52,151 nucleotides of DNA from JBAZKV01 sp964443545. Its GTDB lineage: Bacteria > Margulisbacteria > WOR-1 > JAKLHX01 > JBAZKV01. Below, piece by piece: positions 16,566-25,539 of this stretch; position 1 is the first letter of the stretch; the number at the start of each line of letters is the position of its first letter. Where the stretch lies: positions 1-52,151 of the forward strand of contig CAYUCV010000008.1 of assembly GCA_964443545.1 (NCBI GenBank), read 5' to 3'. The position numbers and the translations under genes were made by a program. A model generated the notes under the pieces. It ran no database searches. It was not told the DNA's origin and saw only the letters and a list, made by a program, of their open reading frames with translations.

Positions 16566-17524
16566 AAGAACTTGTCCAGTCAATAATAGGGCTTGACGAC
16601 TTCTTGATCTGCATGCATGTGGACCCGGACGGGGACACCATAGGCTCTGCCTGCGCGCTTTCGCTCGCTCTCCAAAAGCTGGGAAAGACTTCGACCATTT
16701 ATTCTCCTGATCCGGTGCCCGCCATGTATTCTTTTATAAAGAACTCTCAAAACACGCTCAGATCCCCCGAAAAGACCGGCCAAAGGTTCGGCGCGGTGAT
16801 AGCCCTTGACTGCGCGGACCTTAAGAGGATAGAAGCCGGACATAAGATAAAAGACCTTGGAGGAACGCTGATCAATATAGACCATCATGAGGACAATACG
16901 CTCTTTGGAGACCTTAATCTGGTCAGGAATGTCTCTTCAACTGGCGAAATAGTTTATGACCTCATAAAGGAACTGGGAGTTGAAGTTGATGAGCAGATAG
17001 CGCAGGCTGTTTATGCTGCAATGATAACCGATACCGGCTCTTTCAGGTTCAGTAATACTTCTGCAAGGGTTTTCGAGATAGCCGGGGAGCTGGTTAAGTG
17101 CGGCATAGATGTCAGCGCAATAGCCACCAGGCTCTATGACAGTCGCTCGGAAGGAGAGATCAAAGCCCTTGCCATGGCTCTTAACAGGATAGAGCGCTAT
17201 TGCGGAGGAAAGATTGCGGTCTCCTATCTTTCAGACACGGAGATAGCCTCCTTCGGGGTGGTTTCGCAGGAGATGCAGGGCATAGTGGATTACTTGAGAT
17301 CTATAAGGGATGTAGAGATCGCCGTCTTTTTGAGGCAGACGCAGGACGGCAGGGTCAAGATCAACTTCAGGTCAAAGACCTTTGACATACAGCAGATAGC
17401 AAAAGCTCTTGGCGGGGGAGGCCACAAAAGGGCCTCAGGAGCCGTGCTGGACGGCCCCCTTGAAGAAGCAAAGAAAAAGGCGATAGGAACAACAGAAGCC
17501 ATATGGGCGGCATCATCGCGCTAG
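16562..17524 (+). CDS. nrnA: DHH/DHHA1 phosphoesterase, NrnA-like (oligoribonuclease/pAp phosphatase)
   Basis: ATG 16562 overlaps the rbfA stop (ATGA) and gives 320 residues; a TTG/GTG extension to 16538 is unnecessary. DHH domain metal sites: MHVDPDGDTIGS, VIALDCAD, INIDHHEDNTLFGD and MITDTGSFRF. The C-terminal DHHA1 substrate domain ends in GGGGHKRASGA. It degrades very short RNA oligomers (including pGpG-type linear dinucleotides) and dephosphorylates 3'-phosphoadenosine 5'-phosphate. Its place between rbfA and truB is common in many bacterial phyla. Confidence 0.93.
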   Translation: MKELVQSIIGLDDFLICMHVDPDGDTIGSACALSLALQKLGKTSTIYSPDPVPAMYSFIKNSQNTLRSPEKTGQRFGAVIALDCADLKRIEAGHKIKDLGGTLINIDHHEDNTLFGDLNLVRNVSSTGEIVYDLIKELGVEVDEQIAQAVYAAMITDTGSFRFSNTSARVFEIAGELVKCGIDVSAIATRLYDSRSEGEIKALAMALNRIERYCGGKIAVSYLSDTEIASFGVVSQEMQGIVDYLRSIRDVEIAVFLRQTQDGRVKINFRSKTFDIQQIAKALGGGGHKRASGAVLDGPLEEAKKKAIGTTEAIWAASSR

Positions 17525-18198
17525 ATAAACCAAAGGGCATCACCTCTTTTAAAGCGGTTGAATTCATAAGGCACCTTACCGGTGTAAGGAGGGTGGGGCA
17601 TGCCGGAACTCTGGACCCCTGGGCAACGGGAGTGCTGCTCATCTGCGTTGGGAAAAGCTGCTCTCTTGTTTCCAGGCTGATGGCCTGCGAAAAAGAGTAC
17701 GAGGCTCAGATCACTTTTGGCATCTCTACGGACTCCGGCGATCCGATGGGCAACATTACCGGAAAAGAGCCCGTAAAGCTAAGTGAGGGTGAACTCAGGC
17801 AGGCGCTGTCCTCCTTTGTGGGGTCTCTCCAACAGGTCCCTCCCATGGTATCGGCAGTAAGGCACAAGGGAGAGCATCTTTATGAACTTGCCCGCAGAGG
17901 AATAACAGTAGAAAGGGAGCCGAGAAAGATAGTTGTTCACAGCCTGGAATTGCTTTCTTTTGAGGACGGCGAATTTCCGCAGGCAAGGATCAGGGTGTCA
18001 TGCTCAAAGGGGACTTACATACGGACCCTGTGCGAGGATATCGGCAAAAAACTCGGCTGTTTTGCCCACGAATCCGAGCTCAGGCGCACAAAGGTCGGAG
18101 GAGTGGATATCTCGTCCTGCCTTACAAGAGAGGAACTGACCCTGCTTGCCGAAAAAGGAAGGCTTTCGGAGGCTTTCTTAAAACATGCAAAAGCCTGA
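17503..18198 (+). CDS. truB: tRNA pseudouridine(55) synthase TruB
   Basis: A 231-residue enzyme that converts U55 in the T-loop of tRNAs to pseudouridine. N-terminal GGIIALDKPKGITSF, catalytic motif GHAGTLDPWATGVLL with the nucleophilic Asp, EKEYEAQITFGISTDSGDP, and the RNA-binding motif SCSKGTYIRTLCEDIG. It lacks most of the C-terminal PUA domain (families run to about 300), so it is a short form; such forms exist. It overlaps nrnA by 22 bases and ligA by 14 bases. Confidence 0.94.
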   Translation: MGGIIALDKPKGITSFKAVEFIRHLTGVRRVGHAGTLDPWATGVLLICVGKSCSLVSRLMACEKEYEAQITFGISTDSGDPMGNITGKEPVKLSEGELRQALSSFVGSLQQVPPMVSAVRHKGEHLYELARRGITVEREPRKIVVHSLELLSFEDGEFPQARIRVSCSKGTYIRTLCEDIGKKLGCFAHESELRRTKVGGVDISSCLTREELTLLAEKGRLSEAFLKHAKA

Positions 18199-20028
18199 AG
18201 CAAAGAAAAGAATAAGAGAGCTGCGCAGGCAGATAGAAGAGCATAACCGCCTTTACTACGAACAGGACAACCCAAGCATCAGCGACCATGAGTTCGATCT
18301 TTTGATGAGGGAGCTGATAGAGCTTGAGCGGCAGTATCCTGATCTTGCAGCCGGGGATTCTCCCACGCAAAAAGTCGGCGCTTCTCCTTCTCAAAAGTTC
18401 AGCCCGGTCGCTCACAAAAAGCCGCTCCTAAGCCTTGATAACGCCCTTAATTTTGACGAATTGCGGGAGTTTGATGCAAGGGTCAAAAAAGGTCTGGGTT
18501 CAGCCTCGGAAGTTGAATATGATGTTGAGCTAAAAATGGACGGTCTTGCCGTAAGCCTTATCTATGAAAAAGGAGATCTGGCCATCGCATCCACAAGAGG
18601 TGACGGAAAGACCGGAGAGAATATAACCGAGAACATCAAGACGATAAAAAGCATTCCCCACACATTGAGACTTCCGATTGATATAGAGGTCAGGGGCGAA
18701 GTATTTTTGCCTTTGAAGGACTTTTACGCGCTTAACGAGGAAAGGGAAAAAGCAGGATTGGCAGTTTTTGCAAATCCAAGGAACGCCGCCGCAGGCTCTC
18801 TAAGGCAGCTTGACGCATCGAAAACGGAAAAGCGGCCGCTTGACTTTTTTGCGTACGGAGCGGAATTTCCAATGTCCAATGTCCAATTCCCAATGTCGCA
18901 AATGGGAGCGCTGGAATATTTGAAAAAGGCGGGGATAAAGATAAATCCGAGCACAAGGCTGGCAAAAGGAATGGACAGAGTAATTGAGTTCTGTTCAGAG
19001 TTTGAGAAAAAGAGAGAGAAGCTTGATTATGAGATAGACGGGATCGTGATCAAGGTGAATGGCTTTTCGCTGCAGAATAAACTTGGTTCTACAATGAAAA
19101 GCCCCAGGTGGGCCATTGCCTATAAATTCCCTCCCCAGCAAAAGGAGACGGTCATAGAAGAGATACAGGTCCAGGTCGGCAGGACGGGCACTCTTACTCC
19201 CGTTGCGCACCTCAGGCCTGTCCGGGTGGGCGGGGTTACTGTGAGCAATTCCACGCTGCACAACGAGGACGAGATAAAAAGGAAGGACATAAGAATAAAG
19301 GACCATGTGATAATTCAGCGGGCCGGCGACGTTATTCCGCAGGTAGTGCGGGTCGTCAAAGAAAAACGCACGGGTAAGGAGCGCGTTTTTAAAATGCCGG
19401 NNNNNNNNNNNNNNNNNNNNNNNNNNNNNNNNNNNNNNNNNNNNNNNNNNNNNNNNNNNNNNNNNNNNNNNNNNNNNNNNNNNNNNNNNNNNNNNNNNNN
19501 GACAATATCATAGCTGCGATAGATTCAAGCAGGTCAAAAGATCTTGCAAAACTGATCTTCGGCCTGGGCCTTCCAAACGTCGGACACAGGGCAGCGGAAT
19601 TACTGGCAGAGAACTTTGATGATCTTGATGCTTTGCAGTCAGCAGGTGATGATTCTTTCACCAGGATCAGCGGCATCGGGCCAAAGATAGCAAAGTCTAT
19701 TGTTCTCTTTTTTAAAGATAAAAATAATCATCACCTTATCATGAAATTGAAAAAGGCGGGGATAGATCCGAGAGCTGCAAAAGGCCCCGTTAAAGCGGGC
19801 AAGCTGTCAGGAAGATCTTTTGTCTTTACGGGTTCTCTTTCTGAAAGGTCGAGGGAGGAAGCGCAGGAGATTGTAAGAAGCCTCGGGGGACGCACCTCAT
19901 CTTCTGTCAGCAAAAAGACCGATTATGTTGTCGCAGGAAGCGACCCGGGGTCAAAATACGACAAGGCCGTAAAGCTCGGGGTCAGGGTCCTGACGGAATC
20001 GGAGTTCGAGCAGTTGATCAGGAATTAA
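18185..20028 (+). CDS. ligA: NAD-dependent DNA ligase LigA (interrupted by assembly gap)
   Basis: The enzyme seals nicks with NAD+. Before the gap: Ia domain (RRQIEEHNRLYYEQDNPSIS), adenylation domain with the KxDG nucleophile in VELKMDGLA (Lys about 117), EVRGEVFLP and the OB-fold (QVGRTGTLTPVAHLRPVRVG). After the gap: helix-hairpin-helix region (LAKLIFGLGLPNVGHRAAEL, ISGIGPKIAKSI) and a C-terminal BRCT domain (GRSFVFTGSLSERSREEAQE). The four-Cys zinc finger and part of the HhH domain fall in the gap. About 580 residues are visible against a usual 670, so the real gap is nearer 270-300 bases than 100. An in-frame heptamer repeat is at 18869-18896. Confidence 0.93.
18869..18896 (+). repeat. 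In-frame tandem heptamer repeat inside ligA
   Basis: Four units: CCAATGT, CCAATGT, CCAATTC, CCAATGT. It encodes PMSNVQFPMS at about residues 229-238, in the loop joining the adenylation subdomains, where other ligases have an acidic variable loop. Confidence 0.8.
19401..19500. other. Assembly gap (100 N) inside ligA
   Basis: Placeholder of 100 N. The flanking ligA frames require the true gap length to leave remainder 2 on division by 3, and the missing zinc-finger/HhH part suggests roughly 270-300 bases. Confidence 0.95.
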
Positions 20029-21661
20029 GCTGCATGGTAACAGACTTGGCCTCCACCAGTTCTTTTGGGCCCCAGTACTGTATAGGCCCAGGGCAAAGGT
20101 AGGAATCCTCAAGGGCCCACTTTTCCCTAAGGTTACGGTACTCCAAAAAGGCCTTTGATCCTAGGTCCACCATGTACTTGGAGATAACAAGGCTTTCCTT
20201 TCCTTTTCTTTCTTCAACGGACATCATGCCGGCAAGCGGAACTGCAAGAGCTTTCCATTCGAGCACATCGGCCGAAAGGTTATTGAGGCTTACAAGATAG
20301 CCGCTCTTTTTGGCTGCCACGAGCAAACTGGCTGCTCTGCCGAGGTTATATGTGTAAGTGGCATCGAAGACGGTTGGGTATCCGCATCTTCCGTCATATC
20401 CGTAAAAGTGTGTCTGAGTGGTGAGCTTTATGCCCTGCTTCTCCAGCTTCTGGCAAACCAGGTCCATAATAAGCACCTCGGAAGCGATCTGAGAAACCTG
20501 CACATTTCCGTGTGGGTCCAGTCCGCACAACAGGCCGTTCTGCACCTCCTGCGGAAGCGAGGCAAAAAGCCTCTGCGTTTCCTCATTCAGTTCCACCAGA
20601 ATGATCTCTCTCCTGGCCTGAAGGCACATTTTCATGAATTCCTCATTCCCGATCTTTACGATAGCCGCGTTAATTTTGCTTATGAGGTCCTTTATTTCGG
20701 GGATGAACTCGACGATGCCTTCGGGGATCAGCACTATACCGTACTTTTTGCCTGCCTTGTGCCTTTTTATGACCACCTCGCAAATTATGTCAATGATCTG
20801 TAAAATAGTAAGCCTTTTTTCTTTTATCTCTTCACCTATCAGGGCAATGTTAGGCTGGGTCTGAAAAGCGGTCTCAAGGGTTATCCAGCTGGCGGATCTG
20901 CCCATAAGTTTCACAAAATGCCAGATCTTTCTGCTGGAGGGAAGGTCCCGGCAGATATTGCCCACCATTTCGCTGTAGGTCCTGGCTGCCGTATAAAAGC
21001 CGAAAGAGGTCTCAAGATACGGAGGATAGGCAAGGTCCCCGTCGATCGTTTTTGGGATCCCTATCACAGAGCAGTTAAGCCCTTCTTTCTTGACCCGTGC
21101 TGCCAGATGGGCGGCGTTTGTATTGGAATCGTCTCCCCCGGCCACCAGAAGGCCGTCAAGCTCCAACTTCTTTATCGTGGACAGGCATGCATCAAAACTT
21201 TCTTTTTTCTCAACCTTGGTCCTGGAAGTCCCCAAAAGATAAAAGCCGCCCTGGTTCCGGATACTGTCTATGTCCTGCGCTGTCAGGACCTTTGCGTCGG
21301 CCTTGATAAGCCCGTCGGCGCCGTTCATTATGCCGATCACCTGGCTTTCACTGTTCAGCTCCTTAAGAGCATCGTACAGGCCGGCAATAATATTGTGGCC
21401 TCCGGATGCGGGCCCTCCCGAAAAGAGTATCCCGACCTTGAGGGGAGGATACTTTTTTGCCAACCCGTTCTTTTTATAGGAGAGAAGTCCGTTGTCGGCT
21501 ATCTCCTTAAGATCGCTTTTTGCCTTAGGATGCAGTTTGAGGACCGTTTTTTCTTCTAAGAGTTCCACCTGCTGCAGGCTGCTAAGCACATCCGGCCTGC
21601 GCATCTTTAACTTTTTAAGTTCTTCTTCCATCAACTCTCCCGATCTTTTGCCTGTGTTCAA
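20018..21661 (-). CDS. Diphosphate-dependent 6-phosphofructokinase (long PPi-PFK clade)
   Basis: This 547-residue enzyme interconverts fructose-6-phosphate and fructose-1,6-bisphosphate, probably with pyrophosphate. The phosphoryl-donor loop GGDDSNTNAA (175-184) has Asp where ATP enzymes have Gly in GGDGS, the mark of PPi use. PKTIDGD (203-209) holds the catalytic Asp, and MGRSASW (253-259) binds the sugar phosphate. The large size with an insert matches the plant/spirochaete PfpB-like clade. The start codon is TTG at 21661, supported by a perfect AGGAGG 8 bases upstream (21675-21670). The 3' end overlaps the ligA 3' end by 11 bases in convergent orientation. A reversible PFK suits a cell that also makes glycogen. 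Confidence 0.92.
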   Translation of the reverse strand: MNTGKRSGELMEEELKKLKMRRPDVLSSLQQVELLEEKTVLKLHPKAKSDLKEIADNGLLSYKKNGLAKKYPPLKVGILFSGGPASGGHNIIAGLYDALKELNSESQVIGIMNGADGLIKADAKVLTAQDIDSIRNQGGFYLLGTSRTKVEKKESFDACLSTIKKLELDGLLVAGGDDSNTNAAHLAARVKKEGLNCSVIGIPKTIDGDLAYPPYLETSFGFYTAARTYSEMVGNICRDLPSSRKIWHFVKLMGRSASWITLETAFQTQPNIALIGEEIKEKRLTILQIIDIICEVVIKRHKAGKKYGIVLIPEGIVEFIPEIKDLISKINAAIVKIGNEEFMKMCLQARREIILVELNEETQRLFASLPQEVQNGLLCGLDPHGNVQVSQIASEVLIMDLVCQKLEKQGIKLTTQTHFYGYDGRCGYPTVFDATYTYNLGRAASLLVAAKKSGYLVSLNNLSADVLEWKALAVPLAGMMSVEERKGKESLVISKYMVDLGSKAFLEYRNLREKWALEDSYLCPGPIQYWGPKELVEAKSVTMQLNS

Positions 21662-21695
21662 CTTATATTCCTCCTGTGATTAAATCTATATTTTT

Positions 21696-21701
21696 ATTAT
21701 A
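21696..21701 (-). promoter_or_regulatory. -10 box of the PFK promoter
   Basis: TATAAT on the minus strand, about 34 bases before the TTG start and upstream of the AGGAGG site. No good -35 is visible. This unit has a normal leader and Shine-Dalgarno, unlike the leaderless genes. Confidence 0.5.
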
Positions 21702-21791
21702 CAACGAAATGAGAAAAAGTGAAATTTTAGAAAAAAGTGGTCGATGTAAAAACAACCCGATATAAGGGAAATCAGTAAAAGGAGAAACAAT

Positions 21792-23708
21792 ATGGATACG
21801 AACATGCGGGACAGGGTAAATGTGCTGATAAAAAGAGGCGCCAACGGCAATGAAAAAAAGCGGATAGATTTTATAATAAAGCGATATGCTGAGGTTGACA
21901 AGATCCCTGATCTATCGGAAAGGGAACTGGCTGCAGTTGAGACAGCGCTTGCCCAGGCAGATAACGGGGATAAGGTTTATACTGATGCAGAAATAACTGC
22001 CGCTGAATTAAAGATTATGGATGCGGATTATATAAATGTCTTAATCGAAAGCCTTGCAAAAGATGAGATTCTGTGGAGTACCGATGCTCAAAAAGAGCTT
22101 ATCAATATATTCGCATCGGCAAAACAATATGTCATTGCCGGATTAAATAATCCCAATGAAACAATTAGGGCTAAATTAATAGATGTATTGGCAGGGACAG
22201 GAGACCCTCAATTCCATATCAATATTCTGGATGCTTTGAAGGATAAACATTTCACCGTCCGTTTTTGTGCAGTAAGGGCAGTAACTGCTATTTATAAAAA
22301 AGACAAGACGGCATTTAACGGGAAAGCATTGGAATACATACAAAATATGCTTGGTGATGATACACCAGTGGTGCGTGTGCGGGCCGCAGACTCACTTGCC
22401 GAAATCAAAGATGCTGGCTCCGTCTCATATATCACCAGAGCTTTAGATAAAGAAACAGTCTCTTTTTGCGTGGGAAGCATGTGTAGAGCTCTTAGAGCCC
22501 TAAAAGATAAAGCTGCAGTCCCTGTATTGATAAAGGTTCTTGAAAATACTGATGATAGTACCAGATATTATGCTGCCCAAGCACTGGGAGATATCGCAGA
22601 CAAAGCTGCTGTCGAGCCACTGTTAAAAGTATTGGTTCAAAAGGATACTCGGTTTAGCCAGCGTTATATAGTGTGGGCGCTCGGACAGATCGGTGACAAA
22701 AGAGCTGTAAAGCCGCTTATGGACGCCATGAGTATCCTCACATACAACTCATCTAATGTAACGGCAATTACTGTGCTGGGAAAATTAGGGGATATTTCGG
22801 TTGTACCCCTGATGTTGACAAAACTAAATGATAAAGACACTTTTATGCGACAGGCGGCAGGTAAAGCGCTGCAAGAGTTGAAATGGAAACCTGATACTGC
22901 CGAAGAAAGAGTGCTGTACGGAATCGCACAGCGCGATTATTGGGTATTTAAAGATGATGAAAAAATAGCCATCCCGCACTTGATCAAGATATTAAAGAAT
23001 AATGGGTTTACCCGATACACAGGCGTTGCGGAGGAATACTATTGGGCCGCAAGGACACTTTCAAATATCAACGATCTTTATTTGGAGAAAAATGATCCGG
23101 AACTTAAGCCGGTAACCGAAGCCGTTGACATACTGCTCTCGCAGTTTTTAAACGATGATATGTGCGGCAGATGGAACGCTTTTTTGGCATTAAGAAACTT
23201 CAAAGGGGACACTACGGCGGCAAATGCAATTAAACCATATATTGACGATAAATTCATTTCAGATATATTCGAACTCGGAGCATCTCCTTGGGGCTGGGAT
23301 TATGGCAACTGCAAATATGCGGCAGCCCGCTTAGGAAGAACTAAGGATAAAAGAGCTTTGATCCCTCTCATTGCCGCGGCGCACAATTGGAGAGGTGATG
23401 GAGAAGTGCGTAATGATTGTCTCAGTGCTATCAAAATGATAGAAGGGGATGAGACACTAACTTATAATGATTATGATCGGCTTCTTGCAAGAGAGATAAA
23501 ACTTATTAAACCTGATCAAGCATACTTGATACCATGCCTGTTTACGTTAACTAGATATAAACGTATCACCCCCGATTTTATTGAATTGATCGGGAACTTT
23601 GGTCCTGCTGCCCGGGGAGTGCTGGCAAAGATCGAGGAGACAGCAAAAACTGATCCTGACGAAAAAGTCAGAAAAGCAGCAGCAGAAGCTATTGCAAAGA
23701 TCAAATAG
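21792..23708 (+). CDS. HEAT-repeat protein
   Basis: A 638-residue alpha-solenoid without signal peptide or membrane segment. AAAGGAG precedes ATG 21792. HEAT/PBS-lyase-type repeats run from about residue 125 to 360 (AKLIDVLAGTGDPQFHINIL, VRVRAADSLAEIKDAGSVSY, ARYYAAQ-type units, GQIGDKRAVKPLMDAM) and again toward the C-terminus (EKVRKAAAEAIAKIK). It is probably a protein-protein scaffold or regulator. No catalytic lyase residues were identified. Codon usage is visibly more A/T-rich than in its neighbours (many tta, ata, aaa), and it stands alone between the divergent PFK and the methyltransferase promoter, so transfer is possible. Confidence 0.85.
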   Translation: MDTNMRDRVNVLIKRGANGNEKKRIDFIIKRYAEVDKIPDLSERELAAVETALAQADNGDKVYTDAEITAAELKIMDADYINVLIESLAKDEILWSTDAQKELINIFASAKQYVIAGLNNPNETIRAKLIDVLAGTGDPQFHINILDALKDKHFTVRFCAVRAVTAIYKKDKTAFNGKALEYIQNMLGDDTPVVRVRAADSLAEIKDAGSVSYITRALDKETVSFCVGSMCRALRALKDKAAVPVLIKVLENTDDSTRYYAAQALGDIADKAAVEPLLKVLVQKDTRFSQRYIVWALGQIGDKRAVKPLMDAMSILTYNSSNVTAITVLGKLGDISVVPLMLTKLNDKDTFMRQAAGKALQELKWKPDTAEERVLYGIAQRDYWVFKDDEKIAIPHLIKILKNNGFTRYTGVAEEYYWAARTLSNINDLYLEKNDPELKPVTEAVDILLSQFLNDDMCGRWNAFLALRNFKGDTTAANAIKPYIDDKFISDIFELGASPWGWDYGNCKYAAARLGRTKDKRALIPLIAAAHNWRGDGEVRNDCLSAIKMIEGDETLTYNDYDRLLAREIKLIKPDQAYLIPCLFTLTRYKRITPDFIELIGNFGPAARGVLAKIEETAKTDPDEKVRKAAAEAIAKIK

Positions 23709-23731
23709 ACGCCCGCTTTGCCATATTAAGG

Positions 23732-23737
23732 TATAAT
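23732..23737 (+). promoter_or_regulatory. -10 box of the RNA methyltransferase-pheST unit, probably leaderless
   Basis: TATAAT followed by exactly 8 bases and ATG 23746, with no Shine-Dalgarno. It has GG rather than the extended TG before it. Confidence 0.55.
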
Positions 23738-23745
23738 TCCTATAT

Positions 23746-24543
23746 ATGGCATTGCAGTACAAGACAATAACAAGCGCAGATAATCCGCTCATAAAAATGA
23801 TAGCGGGATTAAACGCTAAGAAGAACAGGGACAGAGAAGGACTGTTCTACATTGAAGGCCGTTTTAATTTGGAAGAAGCCCTAAAGAGCAGCATCTCCAT
23901 CAAATATATATTGTTCACCGAAGAAGAACTTCGGCCTTCAGCCTCTCTGCCGGAGGCAGAATATATCCGCATAAGCGATCAGCTTCTCAAAAAAATAACC
24001 CAGGTCGATTCTCCCCGCGGCATAATTGCGGTTGCCGAAATGCAAAACATCAAAGAAGACGGATTGTCTTTTGGAAAGAACCCTCTTATTGTAATAGGGG
24101 ACGACATCAGCGACCCGGGCAATGCCGGGACTATAATAAGGTCCGCCGATGCCGCGGGGGCCGATGCGGTCATATTTTCTGAAGGCAGTGCTGATATCTA
24201 CAATCCAAAAACGGTAAGATCGACCGGGGGCTCCCTTTTTCATCTCCCCGTGGTCAACGGCTGCGGCCTTGCGCCTTTCCTTAAAACGCTGAAAGAACAA
24301 AAAGGCATAAGATTGATAGCGGCCGATGCGAAAGGAAAGACACCTTACACAAAAGTTGATTTTACCCTGCCATCTGCTATCATAATTGGTAATGAGGCTT
24401 CCGGTATTTCAAAGGAAATAGAAGCCCTTTGCGATGTGACCGCGGCCATCCCTATCATAGGAAAAGCGGAATCGCTTAACGCGGCAGTTTCCTGTTCGAT
24501 CTTGTTGTATGAGGCGGTAAGACAAAGATGCATCAAAAGATAG
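23746..24543 (+). CDS. SpoU/TrmH family RNA 2'-O-methyltransferase
   Basis: This 265-residue SPOUT enzyme methylates ribose 2'-OH in rRNA or tRNA with S-adenosylmethionine. The N-terminal substrate-binding domain starts ITSADNPLIKMIAGLNAKKN and contains EGLFYIEGRFNLEEAL. The catalytic knot has motif 1 SDPGNAGTIIRSADAAGADA, motif 2 IIIGNEASGIS and motif 3 IPIIGKAESLNAAVSCSILL. It resembles the RlmB/TsnR branch; the exact target base is not readable. It overlaps pheS by 16 bases, a common arrangement upstream of pheST. Confidence 0.92.
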   Translation: MALQYKTITSADNPLIKMIAGLNAKKNRDREGLFYIEGRFNLEEALKSSISIKYILFTEEELRPSASLPEAEYIRISDQLLKKITQVDSPRGIIAVAEMQNIKEDGLSFGKNPLIVIGDDISDPGNAGTIIRSADAAGADAVIFSEGSADIYNPKTVRSTGGSLFHLPVVNGCGLAPFLKTLKEQKGIRLIAADAKGKTPYTKVDFTLPSAIIIGNEASGISKEIEALCDVTAAIPIIGKAESLNAAVSCSILLYEAVRQRCIKR

Positions 24544-25538
24544 CAAAATTGAGGACTGAGGCTCTAGAAAAGATCGGTTCTGCACCGGATGCGGGCGCAT
24601 TAAGTGCTGCAAAGAACCATTTTCTTGGGAGAAAAGGTTTGCTTGCCGCTCTCCTTAAGGACCTTCCCGGTCTTAAGCCGGAAGAAAAGAAGGAAGCCGG
24701 GGCCGCGCTCAACAAATTAAAAAAAGAACTCGAAGAAGCAGTAGAAAAAAAGACCTCCGCTCTGGGAAAAGGGACTTCCGGTCCCGGAAGCATACTTGAC
24801 CACACACTTCCCGGAAAAAGGATTCCAAAGGGCAGGCAGAATATCCTGACTACGACCATGGAAGAGGTCATAGCTATTTTCAAGGGCCTGGGCTACAGCG
24901 TTGCAGAAGGCCCGGAAATAGAGACCGAGTATTACAATTTTGAAGCGCTTAATATACCCGCCGGGCATCCGTCAAGGGATATGTGGTCCACGCTTTATAT
25001 TAAGGACGACCTGCTGCTGAGGACTCACACTTCTCCGGTACAGATCAGGTACATGGAAAAAAGCAAGCCGCCTTTTGCCGCGATCTTTCCCGGAAAAGTT
25101 TTTAGAAGGGACGCCGCCGACCTTACGCATCTACCCGTATTTCATCAGGTAGAAGGACTTACAGCGGGCAGGGACATAACTTTTTCGGACCTTAAAGGAA
25201 CTCTTGCCGCTTTTTGCAGGGAGCTGTTCGGAAAAAACAGGAAAGTAAGGTTAAGGCCCAGTTATTTTCCTTTTACGGAACCTTCGGCAGAAGTTGATGT
25301 CGAATGCTTTGTGTGCGAGGGTTCTGGGTGCAGGATATGCAAAAACACCGGCTGGATTGAGATACTGGGATCCGGGATGGTGGACCCGAATGTGTTCTTG
25401 GCGGTTAAATATGACCCGGAACAGATAAGCGGTTTTGCCTTTGGAGTGGGGATAGAAAGGATCGCAATGCTAAAGTACGGGATAGATGACATACGGGTCT
25501 TTTTTGAGAACGACCTGCGTGTAATGAGGCAGTTCTGA
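24528..25538 (+). CDS. pheS: Phenylalanyl-tRNA synthetase alpha subunit
   Basis: This 336-residue catalytic subunit of the alpha2beta2 enzyme activates Phe and charges tRNA-Phe. An N-terminal coiled-coil arm (LRTEALEKIGSAPDAGALSA and following helices) is followed by the class II core: GYSVAEGPEIETEYYNFEAL, GHPSRDMWSTLY, LLRTHTSPVQIRYM (motif 2) and EPSAEVDVECFVCEGSGCRI. Motif 3 is GFAFGVGIERIAMLKYGIDD. It starts inside the methyltransferase gene and ends one base before pheT. Confidence 0.96.
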   Translation: MHQKIAKLRTEALEKIGSAPDAGALSAAKNHFLGRKGLLAALLKDLPGLKPEEKKEAGAALNKLKKELEEAVEKKTSALGKGTSGPGSILDHTLPGKRIPKGRQNILTTTMEEVIAIFKGLGYSVAEGPEIETEYYNFEALNIPAGHPSRDMWSTLYIKDDLLLRTHTSPVQIRYMEKSKPPFAAIFPGKVFRRDAADLTHLPVFHQVEGLTAGRDITFSDLKGTLAAFCRELFGKNRKVRLRPSYFPFTEPSAEVDVECFVCEGSGCRICKNTGWIEILGSGMVDPNVFLAVKYDPEQISGFAFGVGIERIAMLKYGIDDIRVFFENDLRVMRQF

Positions 25539-25539
25539 C

